Source: Eutreptiella sp. 'Long Island Sound 2002'
Lineage: Eukaryota > Euglenozoa > Euglenophyceae > Eutreptiales > Eutreptiaceae
DNA: 64,000 nt
Reading direction: 5' to 3'
Assembly (NCBI GenBank): GCA_964036045.1
Contig: OZ038379.1
Span: 184,374,897-184,438,896, forward strand
Shown: positions 23,140-34,400 of the stretch, in pieces
Position numbering within the stretch: position 1 is the first letter of the stretch
How the letters are laid out: each line of letters begins with the position of its first letter
Program-made: the position numbers and the translations under genes
Notes under the pieces: generated by a model
What the model was told of the DNA's origin: nothing
Databases searched by the model: none
The model's input: only the letters and a program-made list of their open reading frames with translations

Positions 23140-23847
23140 GGAAAGATGTCCTTGATTTATGCCCTAGATATTTTGATGAAATCCTGCAGGTTTTGTAGTT
23201 GAACACCCAAACCAAAGCAGCAAGTAGAGCAAGAACAAGATGTGGATCGAATCAATGATTGGTTTTGGAATCGAGTGTAACACAGAAGGGCTGCAGATAG
23301 ACAATGCATGTTTATACACAAAGATTCAATCACAAATGGATAATACAAAAGATTTTATATGAAAATTGGACTGACTCTGGCCTCCAAGATAGCATTAGGC
23401 ACTTCATGTGCACTCCTTTGGGCGAAATGGTGCTGGTTAGGAATGTGGGGCATAGATGTCAGGCCAACACAGAAAATGACTTGGCCAAGCAAATGAATTC
23501 AGAAACAGTTACAAAGTAGGAGCACAATAAGTGGTAGAAACAATTGAGTATAGGGGTCTTGGGGTGGGAGACCACTAGGCTTAACCTCCAAGGCCTAAAG
23601 CATGAAATGCCTATTTTTTTCGGTATATCCTCCATGAAGGAAGGTACCTCCGCTCAGTTGAGTGGTAGGGGTGAACTTCATGGGGGGCTAGGGTCACAAC
23701 CCTAGTTACTTTGAGAAAGTGTACTTTAGGCATCGAAAGAGAGATAAAAACACCTAGGTTTGTCTTAGCATCAACAAAAGGGTTTTAAGGGGGGCTTGGC
23801 CTGGATCAAGCCCCCCAAGAAAGACATGGCAGTGACTTTTTCTTACT
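23140..23847 (-). repeat. 5' LTR of the minus Ty3 copy
   Basis: 708 bp, matching 11,427-12,135. It starts on the minus strand with AGTAAGAAAAAGTCACTG and ends at the primer-binding site. No promoter could be defined by eye. Confidence 0.9.
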
Positions 23848-25038
23848 CTATATGTCCCAAAATCACCCACAGAGTGCTTATTTTGGCACCCGGAGGATCA
23901 AGAGGTCACACCAAAGATTGGGGTGGTGGGAGATGGCCGCTCTTGACAGGAGCCGCCCCTGGCTCTTGCTCCTTAGGAGCACCGACCCTGGCTCCTGAGG
24001 AGCTCCGACCCTGGGGTGCTCCTCGGGAGCACCCTTTTGGACCGTAACTTTGGAAAACGGACCCCCCCCATCGGCTCTAAGGGGCACCGTTGCGACCGTA
24101 GGGGGGCGGGGCGCTTGACATTTTGGATGCATGATTTGCATTAATTCAATCAGTTGTAATCGTAGGCAGTTGTGTGCCACATCCCGTACTTACTCTGAAG
24201 AAGGTCAATCAGCTACATTACAGTTTGGGGCTTTACATGCGGTAAATTTGGAGGGTCAACGATAGTTGTTATGCAACTTTTTTTGTTTGCTACCCAGACA
24301 AATGTAGAAAAAGCATATCTCCATTTTTGTGAAGGAATCGACTTCTTTTCTTGCCCTTACTTTGTCTTGCACGATTAAGTTTCTCACTTGCCTTGTTACA
24401 CCTTTTTGATTGCAACTTCAACCAGTTGAGTATACTTGGGTTGCCTTCTCACACAACTTCAATGTGCTCGAGGAAGTCGAAGTGCCATGCACCACTAGCA
24501 AGGTGCATTTGGGGTAGAGACACTAGGCCCCGTAGAGGGGGATGACAAGTCGGGTCTCTCGCGGCAAGGCCTGTCATGAATGACTTGTGGGGGCTAGTAG
24601 ACATTTGCCACCATCAGGTGCACCACCCGAGAGGGGGGGCCATGCCGCAGCCTAAGGTCAGGCTAAAAAGCGGAGGCAACAAAGAATTTTCACCGACTGA
24701 GTAAAACCAATGGCGTGGGCAAGGTGCGCCGTCTACTACAAGAAACTTAATGAATATTAGGATGCGCTTTAGAAGAACCTATTGTGTGAGACCTTTGGCA
24801 GCCAAAGCAAACACAACTCTATTGGGAACGTCAAGGTGCCCGGGAATGTTTGTTTCGGCAATACATGAGCACGATACTCACATTGAAAGAGCCGAGTACC
24901 CAAGGCCTTGCATACCCGACCTCACAAAAGCATTTTCTTTATGTACACACGGCCACGTGCACCCAAGCTACAATTCAAAGTCATGGTTGCTTTTTTAATG
25001 CATAAAAATCCTAATTTGCCATTAGATTTGACTCAACT

Positions 25039-25230
25039 GGTGAAAATATGCAACTTGTTTGAAGGTTTTTTCGAGTTGTTTTTGAAAATAATGCAAAATA
25101 TAGCACAACATAGCCCTCAGCAGTCCCGCACTGCGGCATCACATTCGATGGTGAGTGGCAGTTTCGTTTGAGAGCACAAAGCAATAAGGTCATTTCTTGG
25201 TCATTCTTGACAGTGACACCCACCAAGGCC
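25039..25230. repeat. 190-bp direct repeat, copy 1
   Basis: GTGAAAATATGCAAC to GACAGTGACACCCACC. Copy 2 lies 878 bases downstream in the same orientation. The spacing would fit a very small LTR-type element (TRIM), but I see no target duplication or primer site. Confidence 0.7.
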
Positions 25231-25916
25231 AAAGCATCCTGCACATATGTGCTTTTGTTGGACATTTTTGGGGCGCGTATGTTCTTCTATGAGAAATCAA
25301 AAACCACACGCTTATAGATGAAATCTGCCTTTGGAGATATGGGGTGGGGTTGCGCAGCAGCCTTGGGATTGGCTTAAAATATGTTCCGTTTGTTTTGTCA
25401 GTCATAGGATGTGGTAAAGCTCAGTTCAAAGACATTTTCACTCAGTGTCAAACCGGAGTGAAGCTTTTGTTTTCCAAAAAAATTCACCGCATTGTTACCT
25501 TACTTGTACCAATAATTGTACCCACCCAACAAGAGTGTGGATTGTACCTTCTTTCAATTGGTTTCACAGGCTAGCACAAACAACAGTCACCGTGTTGCAG
25601 CATGGTTCACAAAATAGACCAAATGAACAAAGAATCGGGCAGATGCAGGGCACAATGTGGGTGCGGGGTGTGCAGAGCGTCCCTACACCTCTGCTACCAA
25701 TGTGTTGAGGGGCTTTTCTGCACTAAACTTCGGGACACAAGAATGCGACAAGGCACAATAGCACCCTTCACAATATGATCTCCTTTCCTGCGTCACGTTT
25801 TTTTTAAAAAATCCATGGTACCAGTAGATTTTCACCATAAATAAATCATCCTTGTTTTTCTTTCTTTCTGTTCCTTTGCACAAATCATGGTACTTCTTTG
25901 ATATTTCTGTCAAGTT

Positions 25917-26107
25917 CGTGAAAATATGCAACCTGTTTGATGGCTTTTTCGAATTGTTGTTGAAAATAATGCAAAATATAGCACAACACAGCCCTGAGCA
26001 GTTCCGCACTGCGGCAGCACATTCGATGGTGAGTGGCAGTTTCGTTTGAAAGCACAAAACCACAAGGTCATTTCCTGGTCATTCTTGACAGTGGCACCCA
26101 CCTAGGC
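25917..26107. repeat. 190-bp direct repeat, copy 2
   Basis: Same sequence as 25,039-25,230 with about one difference per ten bases, sharing ATAATGCAAAATATAGCACA and GATGGTGAGTGGCAGTTTCG. Confidence 0.7.
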
Positions 26108-28184
26108 TAATCTCCTCTGCCATACATGCCGAATGCACCCTTCGGGGACTGATCCCAGATGAACAGCCTGCATTCCTCCTTTGGAGAGAGGGGGCCAGGG
26201 ATGCATTGGAAGGGGGGGAGGGTACCGCCCCTCTAGGGTGCCCTGCCTATGCCCAACCACTGTCTCCCTGGCGGCAGGTGCCTACTTCAATGGTATTTGT
26301 AACTGCCAGTAACCGCCCCCCAATTGCTTTGACAACCTCCTCCAACCGCCTATCCAACCGCTTCTGGCACCGCCTTTGAGGTTCTTTGCCTTCTGATGCA
26401 ACCCTTCACAGGGCAAGACAGCAGTGCGCCAGACTAGGCACGCCCAGGGCATGCCAGAGCCGGGCGCCTGGCCCCCCACCGGATGCAGTGGTGTGTTCTG
26501 GTGGTTAGTGTTCCAGTTCGAGTCATCAATTCACAGGCCACCCGAAAAGAGGGCAATACCGTCCATTATGCTCCAGGGCACTACAAAGGGATCGGGCAAA
26601 CAGGAATCCAACCTGGTACACTGGTCTGGTCCCGCCCTCCAGTACCATCATGGCTCTCATGTACTTGTGGCCCTGGGACCCATCAACCCCACAATTCATA
26701 GCCCAAACGACGTATTAAGCCCTGTCACCACCATCCCGCAGGCCTTTCCGCTCCCCTTTTTGCCCACGCAATTTAGTAGTGATCCCGAGCGGCCCCTTCA
26801 AAATGAGCGTAGCGGTTGTGACGAGGAGGCGTAGCCCTCGCATCATATTTCTAAGTGACGATGGAATGTAATTCATGACGCATTGCTCCATAGAGCGTGA
26901 TCATCCCGCAAGCAGCTTCCGCCAAAGCGCCCGCGTTTGGAGTACAAAGCCCATTGCCACCGCAATCAGATGCGCCGCGGTTATCAAGCATGAATCAACG
27001 GTGGTGCTCCTGCCGCGGGCCTGAACCTCAGCCCCTGCCTGGCTCCTCTGCCTCTGCCTCTGCCATAACGCCCGCACATGCCCGTGCCCCTGCCTGTGCC
27101 CCGGACCCCGCACCCACCCCTGCCTCTGCTCCTGCCTCTGACCCTGCCTCTGCCGCCTGCCCGTGCTCCTGTGCCGCTGTCCCCATCCCACTGTGCTGAA
27201 TACAGGCATCGGCGTTAGCCGCAGCCGAACTAGCCAACCAGCCGCAGAAGGGAGGAAAAATGGGAAAAATGGAAAAATGGGGGGAAAGGGGGGGGAAAGG
27301 CGGGGAAATGGGGAATTGTGGGAAATTGCCAAAAATACGTTGTGGGGAGTGTAGAAAAAATGTGTGAAAATGGTAGGAAACGGGAGAAAAATCGGAGAAA
27401 AGTGGCCCAATTTGGGACAAATGTCCCATTTTTCCCAGTCCCATTTTTCCCACTGTCCAACAACCTCGCCACCTTTCCCTCAAGGTCCTTTGATGAATTT
27501 TGCCAGCCGAACGAGCCGACTGGAAAGATGGGAATTTCGGGACTGGCCGACATCAGCCGATTTTCTGGCCAGCGCCGATGGTTGTGAATGCCAACACTGC
27601 CGCCCTGAATCCTGACCCCGACATTGATCTCTGGAACAGAGGAGTCGACAGTTTCTCCTCCAGTGCCCCGCTGCTAAGATCAGTGATACCGACATTGGCT
27701 CATAACGCTGACATGTAGCGACATCAGACTGCCCCTGCCTCTGCCCCTGCCTTTGCCTCTGCTTCTGCGCCGGCCCCTGCACCTGCCCGTGCCAGCTTCC
27801 ACACCAACAATCATGAGAGCAGCAGATGCCCAAGAGTAAACGGCGGGAAAGATCCGCAGCGTCCTGGGTCCATTGTGCGGAGGGGAATGTCTTCTGTGGA
27901 GGGAAATCCTGATCCAATGCGGACCCAATTGCTTCCAGTTGCCAGTGCTCACACGCGATTGAAACGAGACGAACAGGCGTGACAAACAGAGCACTGCACT
28001 GGTCGCTAACGAATCTGGCCAGGCCGTAAGATAGTAGAAGAAGGAGTGGAAAAGCATGCGGCTAGGCGCCTTTCTGCAGTACAGCGAGTACACGGTCAGC
28101 AGGCACCAACGGGCGGGGCGGTCCACTTGTCACGTCCATCCCTCAAACACCAGCCCCAGCACCAGTGGCAGACGCTGACGCCCA

Positions 28185-28469
28185 CTACAGACAGCAGACA
28201 GCCGTGATGAACTCATGGAAACCAACGACACCATCGCCGTCCGCATCGGCCTCGCAGATCATGCTCTGCACCGCCTCCTCACTTGAATCGTACCCAAAGT
28301 CCCTCAGCACCCTGCGGAGGGTGCGCGCAGTGACACCCGCAGTGCGCGGGCTGAGGGGCGACGTGATGCCGGCAACGAAATCGGTGTCCCCACAGAAAAG
28401 ACAGAACGCCCGCTCCAGCTTCTCCAGGAAATAATGGCGGCGATGAAGCCGCGAAAATAGATGCAGCAC
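28185..28469 (-). CDS. exon v8: C-terminal EF-hand with intact calcium loop, stop codon
   Basis: Acceptor GGCCGCAG|GTG, phase 0, 285 nt, stop TAG 28,185-28,187. VLHLFSRLHRRHYFLEKL follows the third EF-hand. The last motif, EADADGDGVVGFHEF, has canonical ligands (D1, D3, D5, G6, hydrophobic 8, E12), so it should bind Ca2+. The protein ends six residues after FITA. Confidence 0.85.
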   Translation of the reverse strand: MLHLFSRLHRRHYFLEKLERAFCLFCGDTDFVAGITSPLSPRTAGVTARTLRRVLRDFGYDSSEEAVQSMICEADADGDGVVGFHEFITAVCCL

Positions 28470-31400
28470 CTGCGGCCACAAGGAGGAGGTTCCGGCTTGG
28501 GCTGTCTGAAGCCTCCTTTGTTTAGTGTGTTGAGTGGGTGCCTGGATGTATCTCTTGGGGAGCAGCGCTGGAAAGGGCCACTCGGAATGCAAGATCCCCA
28601 TCCCTTGTCCCCGTCCGCAGATACCGCTCTCTGGCCACTGTGCCGCTTTGGTCATCGAGAGTCATCGAGAGAGACAGATGCACCCCATAACATGGAAGCA
28701 GGCCCGTGCTTTCCCGATTCAAAGCACTCAAGATATACACCTCTTATGACTCTCATGACCAATGCAGCGGAAACCTACCACACATCCGTCTCTGGTTCGA
28801 TCAACTGCCACAGAACCTGTACTTTCAGCAGCGCATCCGGAGGTGCAACCTCGGTCTCCCAGCATTTGAGCTCACACGTAGAGTAATGTTTGGGTCCAAC
28901 TGAAAACTGTACTATACTACTATACTAATTGTTGTATATACTTTTTCTTGCTCTGGACTTCGGCTCGCCATGAACGCTCTTGCCCGTGGTTAGGCCGCTT
29001 TGAGTAATGCTCGCCGGGGGGCAACCCCCATGCATCAAAAAAAACTGAAAACTGTGCTTTCACAACGTCCAGCGGGCCCGGAGAATGCTTTTTGCACGCT
29101 TCACATGCACTGCAAGCGCACTGCAGCGCACGTGCACTTGCGCTCGTGGTTGTACATGTGCCGGTATGTGTGCTTCTGTTTGGATGTGTGCTTGTGATGC
29201 CTGTATGCATGTTCGTCTGTGTGTTTGTGAGCAAGCGCACTTACAAGCACACCCACAGGCACAGGCACATACACAAGGATGTCTGCGAGTGAGCACCCCA
29301 CAACCGTCCCCGCAAGCACGGAGCCGTACCCATACATGCTTCAGCACGGTCACACCCAGCACACCCCACGCCCTGCCATCCCAGACCAATACGAGCCCCT
29401 ACCAGTGCTATGGGATGTACCCCGTCAAAATCCGCATGGTGCACCCGGTGCTGCACACAGACCTACGTGGCCCCGTTCCCCCCCGCGTTTTCCCGCGCTC
29501 CCCCCTCGTTTCAGCCCCCGTTTTGCTTCATTTTCCCCCGGTTTTCCCTCGCCCCCCCCCCCGTTTCCCCGTCCCCCCCCCTGTTCTCCCATTTCCCCCC
29601 CGTTCCCCACCGTTTCCCCCCCGCCCCCCCCCCCCTCCCCCCGTTTCCCCGCCCCCCCCGCCGTTCTCCCATTTCCCCCCCGTTCCCCACCGTTCCCCCC
29701 CCCCCCCCCCGTTCTCCCATTTCCCCCCCGTTCCCCACCGTTTCCCATGTTTCCCGTGGCCCATGATGTACGGGGAGGTATACCGTATTTGGGTACATCC
29801 GCCACTGGCCCTGACACGGTCGCTTGGACCCCGCTGGGCTAGTGCTGGCAGTCCTCCTGCCCATGTGGCATGTGCGGCGCCTCGTAGTGGCCAAACGTGC
29901 CCCTCGACCCGAAATCACACATCACATCTGGCGTCAGGAAGTCCAGCGCATCGACCAGCCAGCGGGGGGGGGGGGTTTCCGTGCGGGGGAAAACATGAAT
30001 TCACAAATTCAGGCGCGACAAAATCTGTGCCACTTCTTAAAATATATGTATGGTTCCCAATAACCAACTGCTCATGAGAAACAGTGGGCGCTTGCAATGC
30101 CTAACGTACACAAATCCTTAAAAGCACTGAACAAATTTTTGCGTACAACAATTTCGTACAGAATTTGAATTGCACTCTAACTTACATAATCACCCCCCCC
30201 CCCCCGGTACGCCACGAGCTGGTCACTGACTGACAGGCCTTTGCTTAGAGGGGGGGGGGGGTCAGGGCGGGCTCCTGGTGAGGAGCCCTGTTGAGGGCGC
30301 TGGGTCCTACTCAGTTGCCCATAGGGCGGGGCTCCTTCCTACTGAGGTGACCGGCATGTGGGGCTGGATCCTACTGAGATTCCCTCACCAGGGCAGGCAG
30401 TCACCCCCCAGCCCCCGCCCCCACTAAGCAAAGGCCTGGGCTCGTCCTCCCTGGCATGCTCATTCTTCTTCTTGTGCTTGCGCTTGTGCTCGTGCTCGTG
30501 CTCTGCCCATCCCCTCCGTTTTTTGTGTTCGTGGCAGTGGTTGCGTCTATGGTCGTTGTTGTGCGTTGTGGTCATCAGCATCAACATGAGGCCGGGGTGA
30601 CCGTTGCCTCTTCCCGGAGATGGATTGCCCGGCGTGTCCCGGAGGGTCAGCGCTGCCGCGCAGCTGCACAAAGGACCTCACGCTCATGGCAGCCGGACCT
30701 CATTAGCCCCCGGGCACATGAGCACCCCAGCGGCGCAGGTTGGCAGGGGCAGCACCTTCTCGAACGAAACAGGCCCGTACATTTCTTCATCGACCTCTTG
30801 CAAGAGCTCGTGCACCTGCTCGGCAGACGTCTTGTGCAGCATCGGCCTGCAGATCTCCACCAGATGACAGTAATCTGCATGAAAATGGGGTGTGTGCGTG
30901 TGTGTGAAGAAAGAGGGGGGGGGGGCAGGGCAAGGAAATGGCCCGTAAGGGCTGTGCCCAGTATGGGCGGAGCAACGGGGTGGTCACCGGAACACACGTG
31001 CAAACCGGACTGTGCCACGGGCAGGCTATTGCTTCTTTGCTTCTTAAGAAGAACCCCCCCCCCCCCCGGGTGGGTCAGAGGCCAAAAAAGTTTTGTGCAC
31101 CTAAAGTTGGCCTCAAATTTCCCGCCCCTTAGATAAATTTCATTTTTCTCCACCGGAATGGGTGGGTGGGTGGGTGTGTCGGTCGGCCGTGGCCCCAACC
31201 AGCACCCCCCCACCCCTGGGGTCCCTCAGCAATGGCCTGGCCACGGGCGGCGCGTCCTATGTATGTGCTGCCCAAAGCTGTCAAATCATGCTCCAATCAC
31301 GAGGTTCAACACTCCTACGGTCATCAGCGAAACCATGAGTTCGATGGTTTGATGCCTCGCTGGCAGGCCGTCAAAACCAACCCTCTAAGCCACAGCTCCC

Positions 31401-34400
31401 CCCCCCTCTCCCCTACGATTTTATGGGCAGCCAGTCTTGGCGCATCTCATGGTATGCCACACCGCCATGTGGCACACTACTCAAAAGGAACACCCACAAT
31501 CGAGGGAGCTGCCGGTGCTGAACCACCGGCTTGCGTGTCGTTCGCTGCCTCCAATCACAGACAACGGGTCGTCAACATTTTGAAGCAAGCCCTTTGAACC
31601 GCTCGGTCCCTTTGGGCAGTGCCCTTCCCTCCACGGAAGGCGTGCCAAGGTGTTCCCCTCTGGTCAACATTGGTCCCCAATGGGGTGGCGCATAGAGGGC
31701 GCATAGAGGGCGCATAGAGGGCGCATAGAGGGCGTATAGAGGGCGCATAGAGGGTGCATAGAGGGTGCATAGAGGGCGCATAGAGGGCGCATACAGGGCG
31801 CATAGAGGGCGTATAGAGGGCGAATAGAGGGCACATAGAGGGTGCATAGAGGGCGCATAGAGGGCGCATAGAGGACGCATAGAGGGCGCATAGAGGGCCC
31901 ATAGAGGGCGTATAGAGGGCGCACAGTGGGCATTTAGAGGGCGCATAGAGGGCGCATAGAGGGCGTATAGAGGGCGCATAGAGGGCGTATAGAGGGCGCA
32001 TAGAGGGCACATAGAGGGCGTATAGAGGGCGCATAGAGGGCGCATAGAGGGCGCATAGTGGGCATTTAGAGGGCGCATAGAGGGCGCATAGTGGGCGCAT
32101 AGACACCCTCAAAATAAACACTGGCCCGAGGCTTTTGGGCCAGCGGCCGGTAGACTGTAAATTGTTGTAAATTTTGTTGTAAACTCCACCTTTTTTTGAG
32201 ACAAACCCAAAAAAAATTCTACCTTTTTACCTGTTTCATGCTTCCTTCTTCCTACCCATTCTCCAAATGCTTCATAAGACACAATTAGTCATTCATGCAT
32301 ATGACCTAGACACCACTAACACCACTCTGCTTGAATGCTGTTTTTTTCCAACTCTGGACGTGTGCTGTTGATTCCGGATTGTCACATGAACATCACTGCT
32401 TCAGTGCGGTGGCAATACCTTGAGCCGTGCCGGAGGGGAGGGGTTGACATGAAAAAAAGTTGGTTACCATCATTGAATCCACCATCGTCCGCACGTAAAA
32501 AAGCTCCTCCTTCTTAGATGCACGGTCCGTACAGGAATCAGAGGCAATTGCAAAAAACTCACAATTTTTAACAGTGTTACCCTGAGCGGCACGGAACGGC
32601 TCCGCAATGAAGCGCAAAATGTCTTTACCTGCGGGGGGGGGAGTGATAGCTGGGGATGATGGTGCCTCCTGTAAGGGGAATGGGGTCGGCATCCCCTTCC
32701 AGATGTGTTAGGGGAGCATATCATTGCACGATTCTGTACACAGTACGGAAAAGTGCCATGATCCCATCCTGCAGTTTGAATGGCAAAGCACGCATCACGG
32801 AGGTGACGCGCCCACCGGACTGTCACAAGGCCACGGACACATTGTGGGTGCCCGAGTTCTCGTGTTCCTTAATAGTGTACAATTTGAAGTTGGAAGTTCC
32901 TTGCACGAAAGGCACGGAGCTCCCAAGCTGTGGATGGGCACGGCACACCTCGCACCACATGAGCACACACACGGGATCGTACCGCAACCATGGGCGGGTC
33001 AGCCGCCATGCAGGGGAGAACTTACGTGGCTTAGGAATAAGGTAAGGCGACACGGGCTCCCTCGCGGCATACCACGTACAAACACCATCAGTGGTGCAAG
33101 TGGGATGCACACGGAAATGACATGCATGACATTCAACAGTGTGGGATGCCAACTCGTTCCTACATGCACGACAAGTACATGAAAAACATTGTACCAGTCT
33201 TTCCACAAGTTGCATGCATGCCTCATCAACAACCCGTTGGCACCTGCTGCATGTGTGCTTGGTGCCGCAAAAGTTTGCACCGCAGCAAGCACATCGGACG
33301 CTCCTGAAACCGAACGTTGACAAATTGGGCGCGGGTGCCGCCGGTGTGCGCTGCGAGCGCGGGGGGGGAAGCCACCACGAGGGATGATGGTTCCTCGAAG
33401 GTGAAGGCGTACCCGTCCCAACTGGCGTTGGCTTTGGCGGCCCGCGCGACTTGGGTGTGCTGGATGCGCAGAGACCCTCCGTGCGCCGAGCGTAGATAGC
33501 GGAGGGCCTCAGCAACGTTGGCGAAATGCATCCAAGCGACACGTTGGGGCGCAATGGGCCCAAGCGCCCACACCCATATGTCAGAACCCATGTCCAGAAT
33601 AATCAAAAGAAAGAGGGGGAGGGGGGGTGCAATGACAACGCAGGGGAAAGAAGGACACTCTTGTAAGCAACCTTGTTGTGCCCCCAATTTTGGGGAGGAG
33701 GCCGCCCCTACCACCGACATTTTTCGACTCTACAATTATTCGTCTCTTCTTCACATGCATTTTTCATTAGTCTACCCCACCCGTTGATACCAACGTTGTT
33801 GTGCCACCAAGTTTGGGGAGGAGGCCACCCCTGTCACCAACCCTCTTCTACCCCCAAGCTTTGCTCTTAACCAATCTCCTATGCATAGATTACCCTACCT
33901 CACCATGCACGGGAAACTTGCCTTGACAACCATGTACAAATGGCAACAACGTGAACAAAATGACAAAAACCACGCAACTTGCAAGACAAAGAAGGTCAAT
34001 TCCATCATGAAATAGTGCAAAAATAGCAATTTACACCAATTTACACCGAATTTACACCTGTAAACACTGCGGTGGCCCAAAAAGTGGCCGTTTTCGTAAA
34101 ATTTACGCATTTACGCGTAAATTTGCCATTCGGCCCACGACCCGGCCAGCATTTAATTAATGGGTGCGCATAGAGGGCGCATAGAGGGCGTATAGAGGGC
34201 GTATAGAGGGCGCATAGAGGGCGCATAGAGGGTGCATAGAGGGCGCATAGAGGGCGCATAGAGGGCGCATAGAGGGCGTATAGAGGGCGTATAGTGGGCG
34301 CATAGTGGGCGCATAGAGGGCGCATAGTGGGCGCATAGAGGGCGTATAGAGGGCGCATAGAGGGCGTATAGAGGGCGTATAGAGGGCACATAGAGGGCGT

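Larger units (their letters stand above)
11427..23847 (-). mobile_element. Ty3/gypsy chromodomain retrotransposon, full-length 12.4-kb copy
   Basis: Both LTRs are present (11,427-12,135 and 23,140-23,847), with a five-base target duplication CTATA at 11,422-11,426 and 23,848-23,852, the size usual for Ty3 elements. Internal order on the minus strand: primer-binding site, Gag, protease, RT, RNase H, integrase, chromodomain, a long non-coding 3' region, polypurine tract. It is dead as read: frameshifts in Gag and protease, two TGA codons in Pol and a 1,210-bp transposon inserted just before RT. Confidence 0.92.
23853..28184. other. 4.3 kb without a recognisable gene
   Basis: Mixed unique sequence downstream of the transporter/EF-hand gene. 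Contents: GGAGC/GCTCC inverted motifs (23,940-24,035), two diverged 190-bp direct repeats (annotated separately), Pro/Ala-coding low-complexity CCTGCCTCTGCC stretches (27,010-27,180 and 27,720-27,800), and a purine-rich GGGAAAAATGG stretch (27,240-27,450). Frames here are short and low-complexity, and none carries a known domain. Confidence 0.6.

Noticed and set aside
29085-30077. 330-codon + frame rich in Pro
   Set aside because: Composed of the C-rich tract and CA-repeat sequence within intron 7; no domain.
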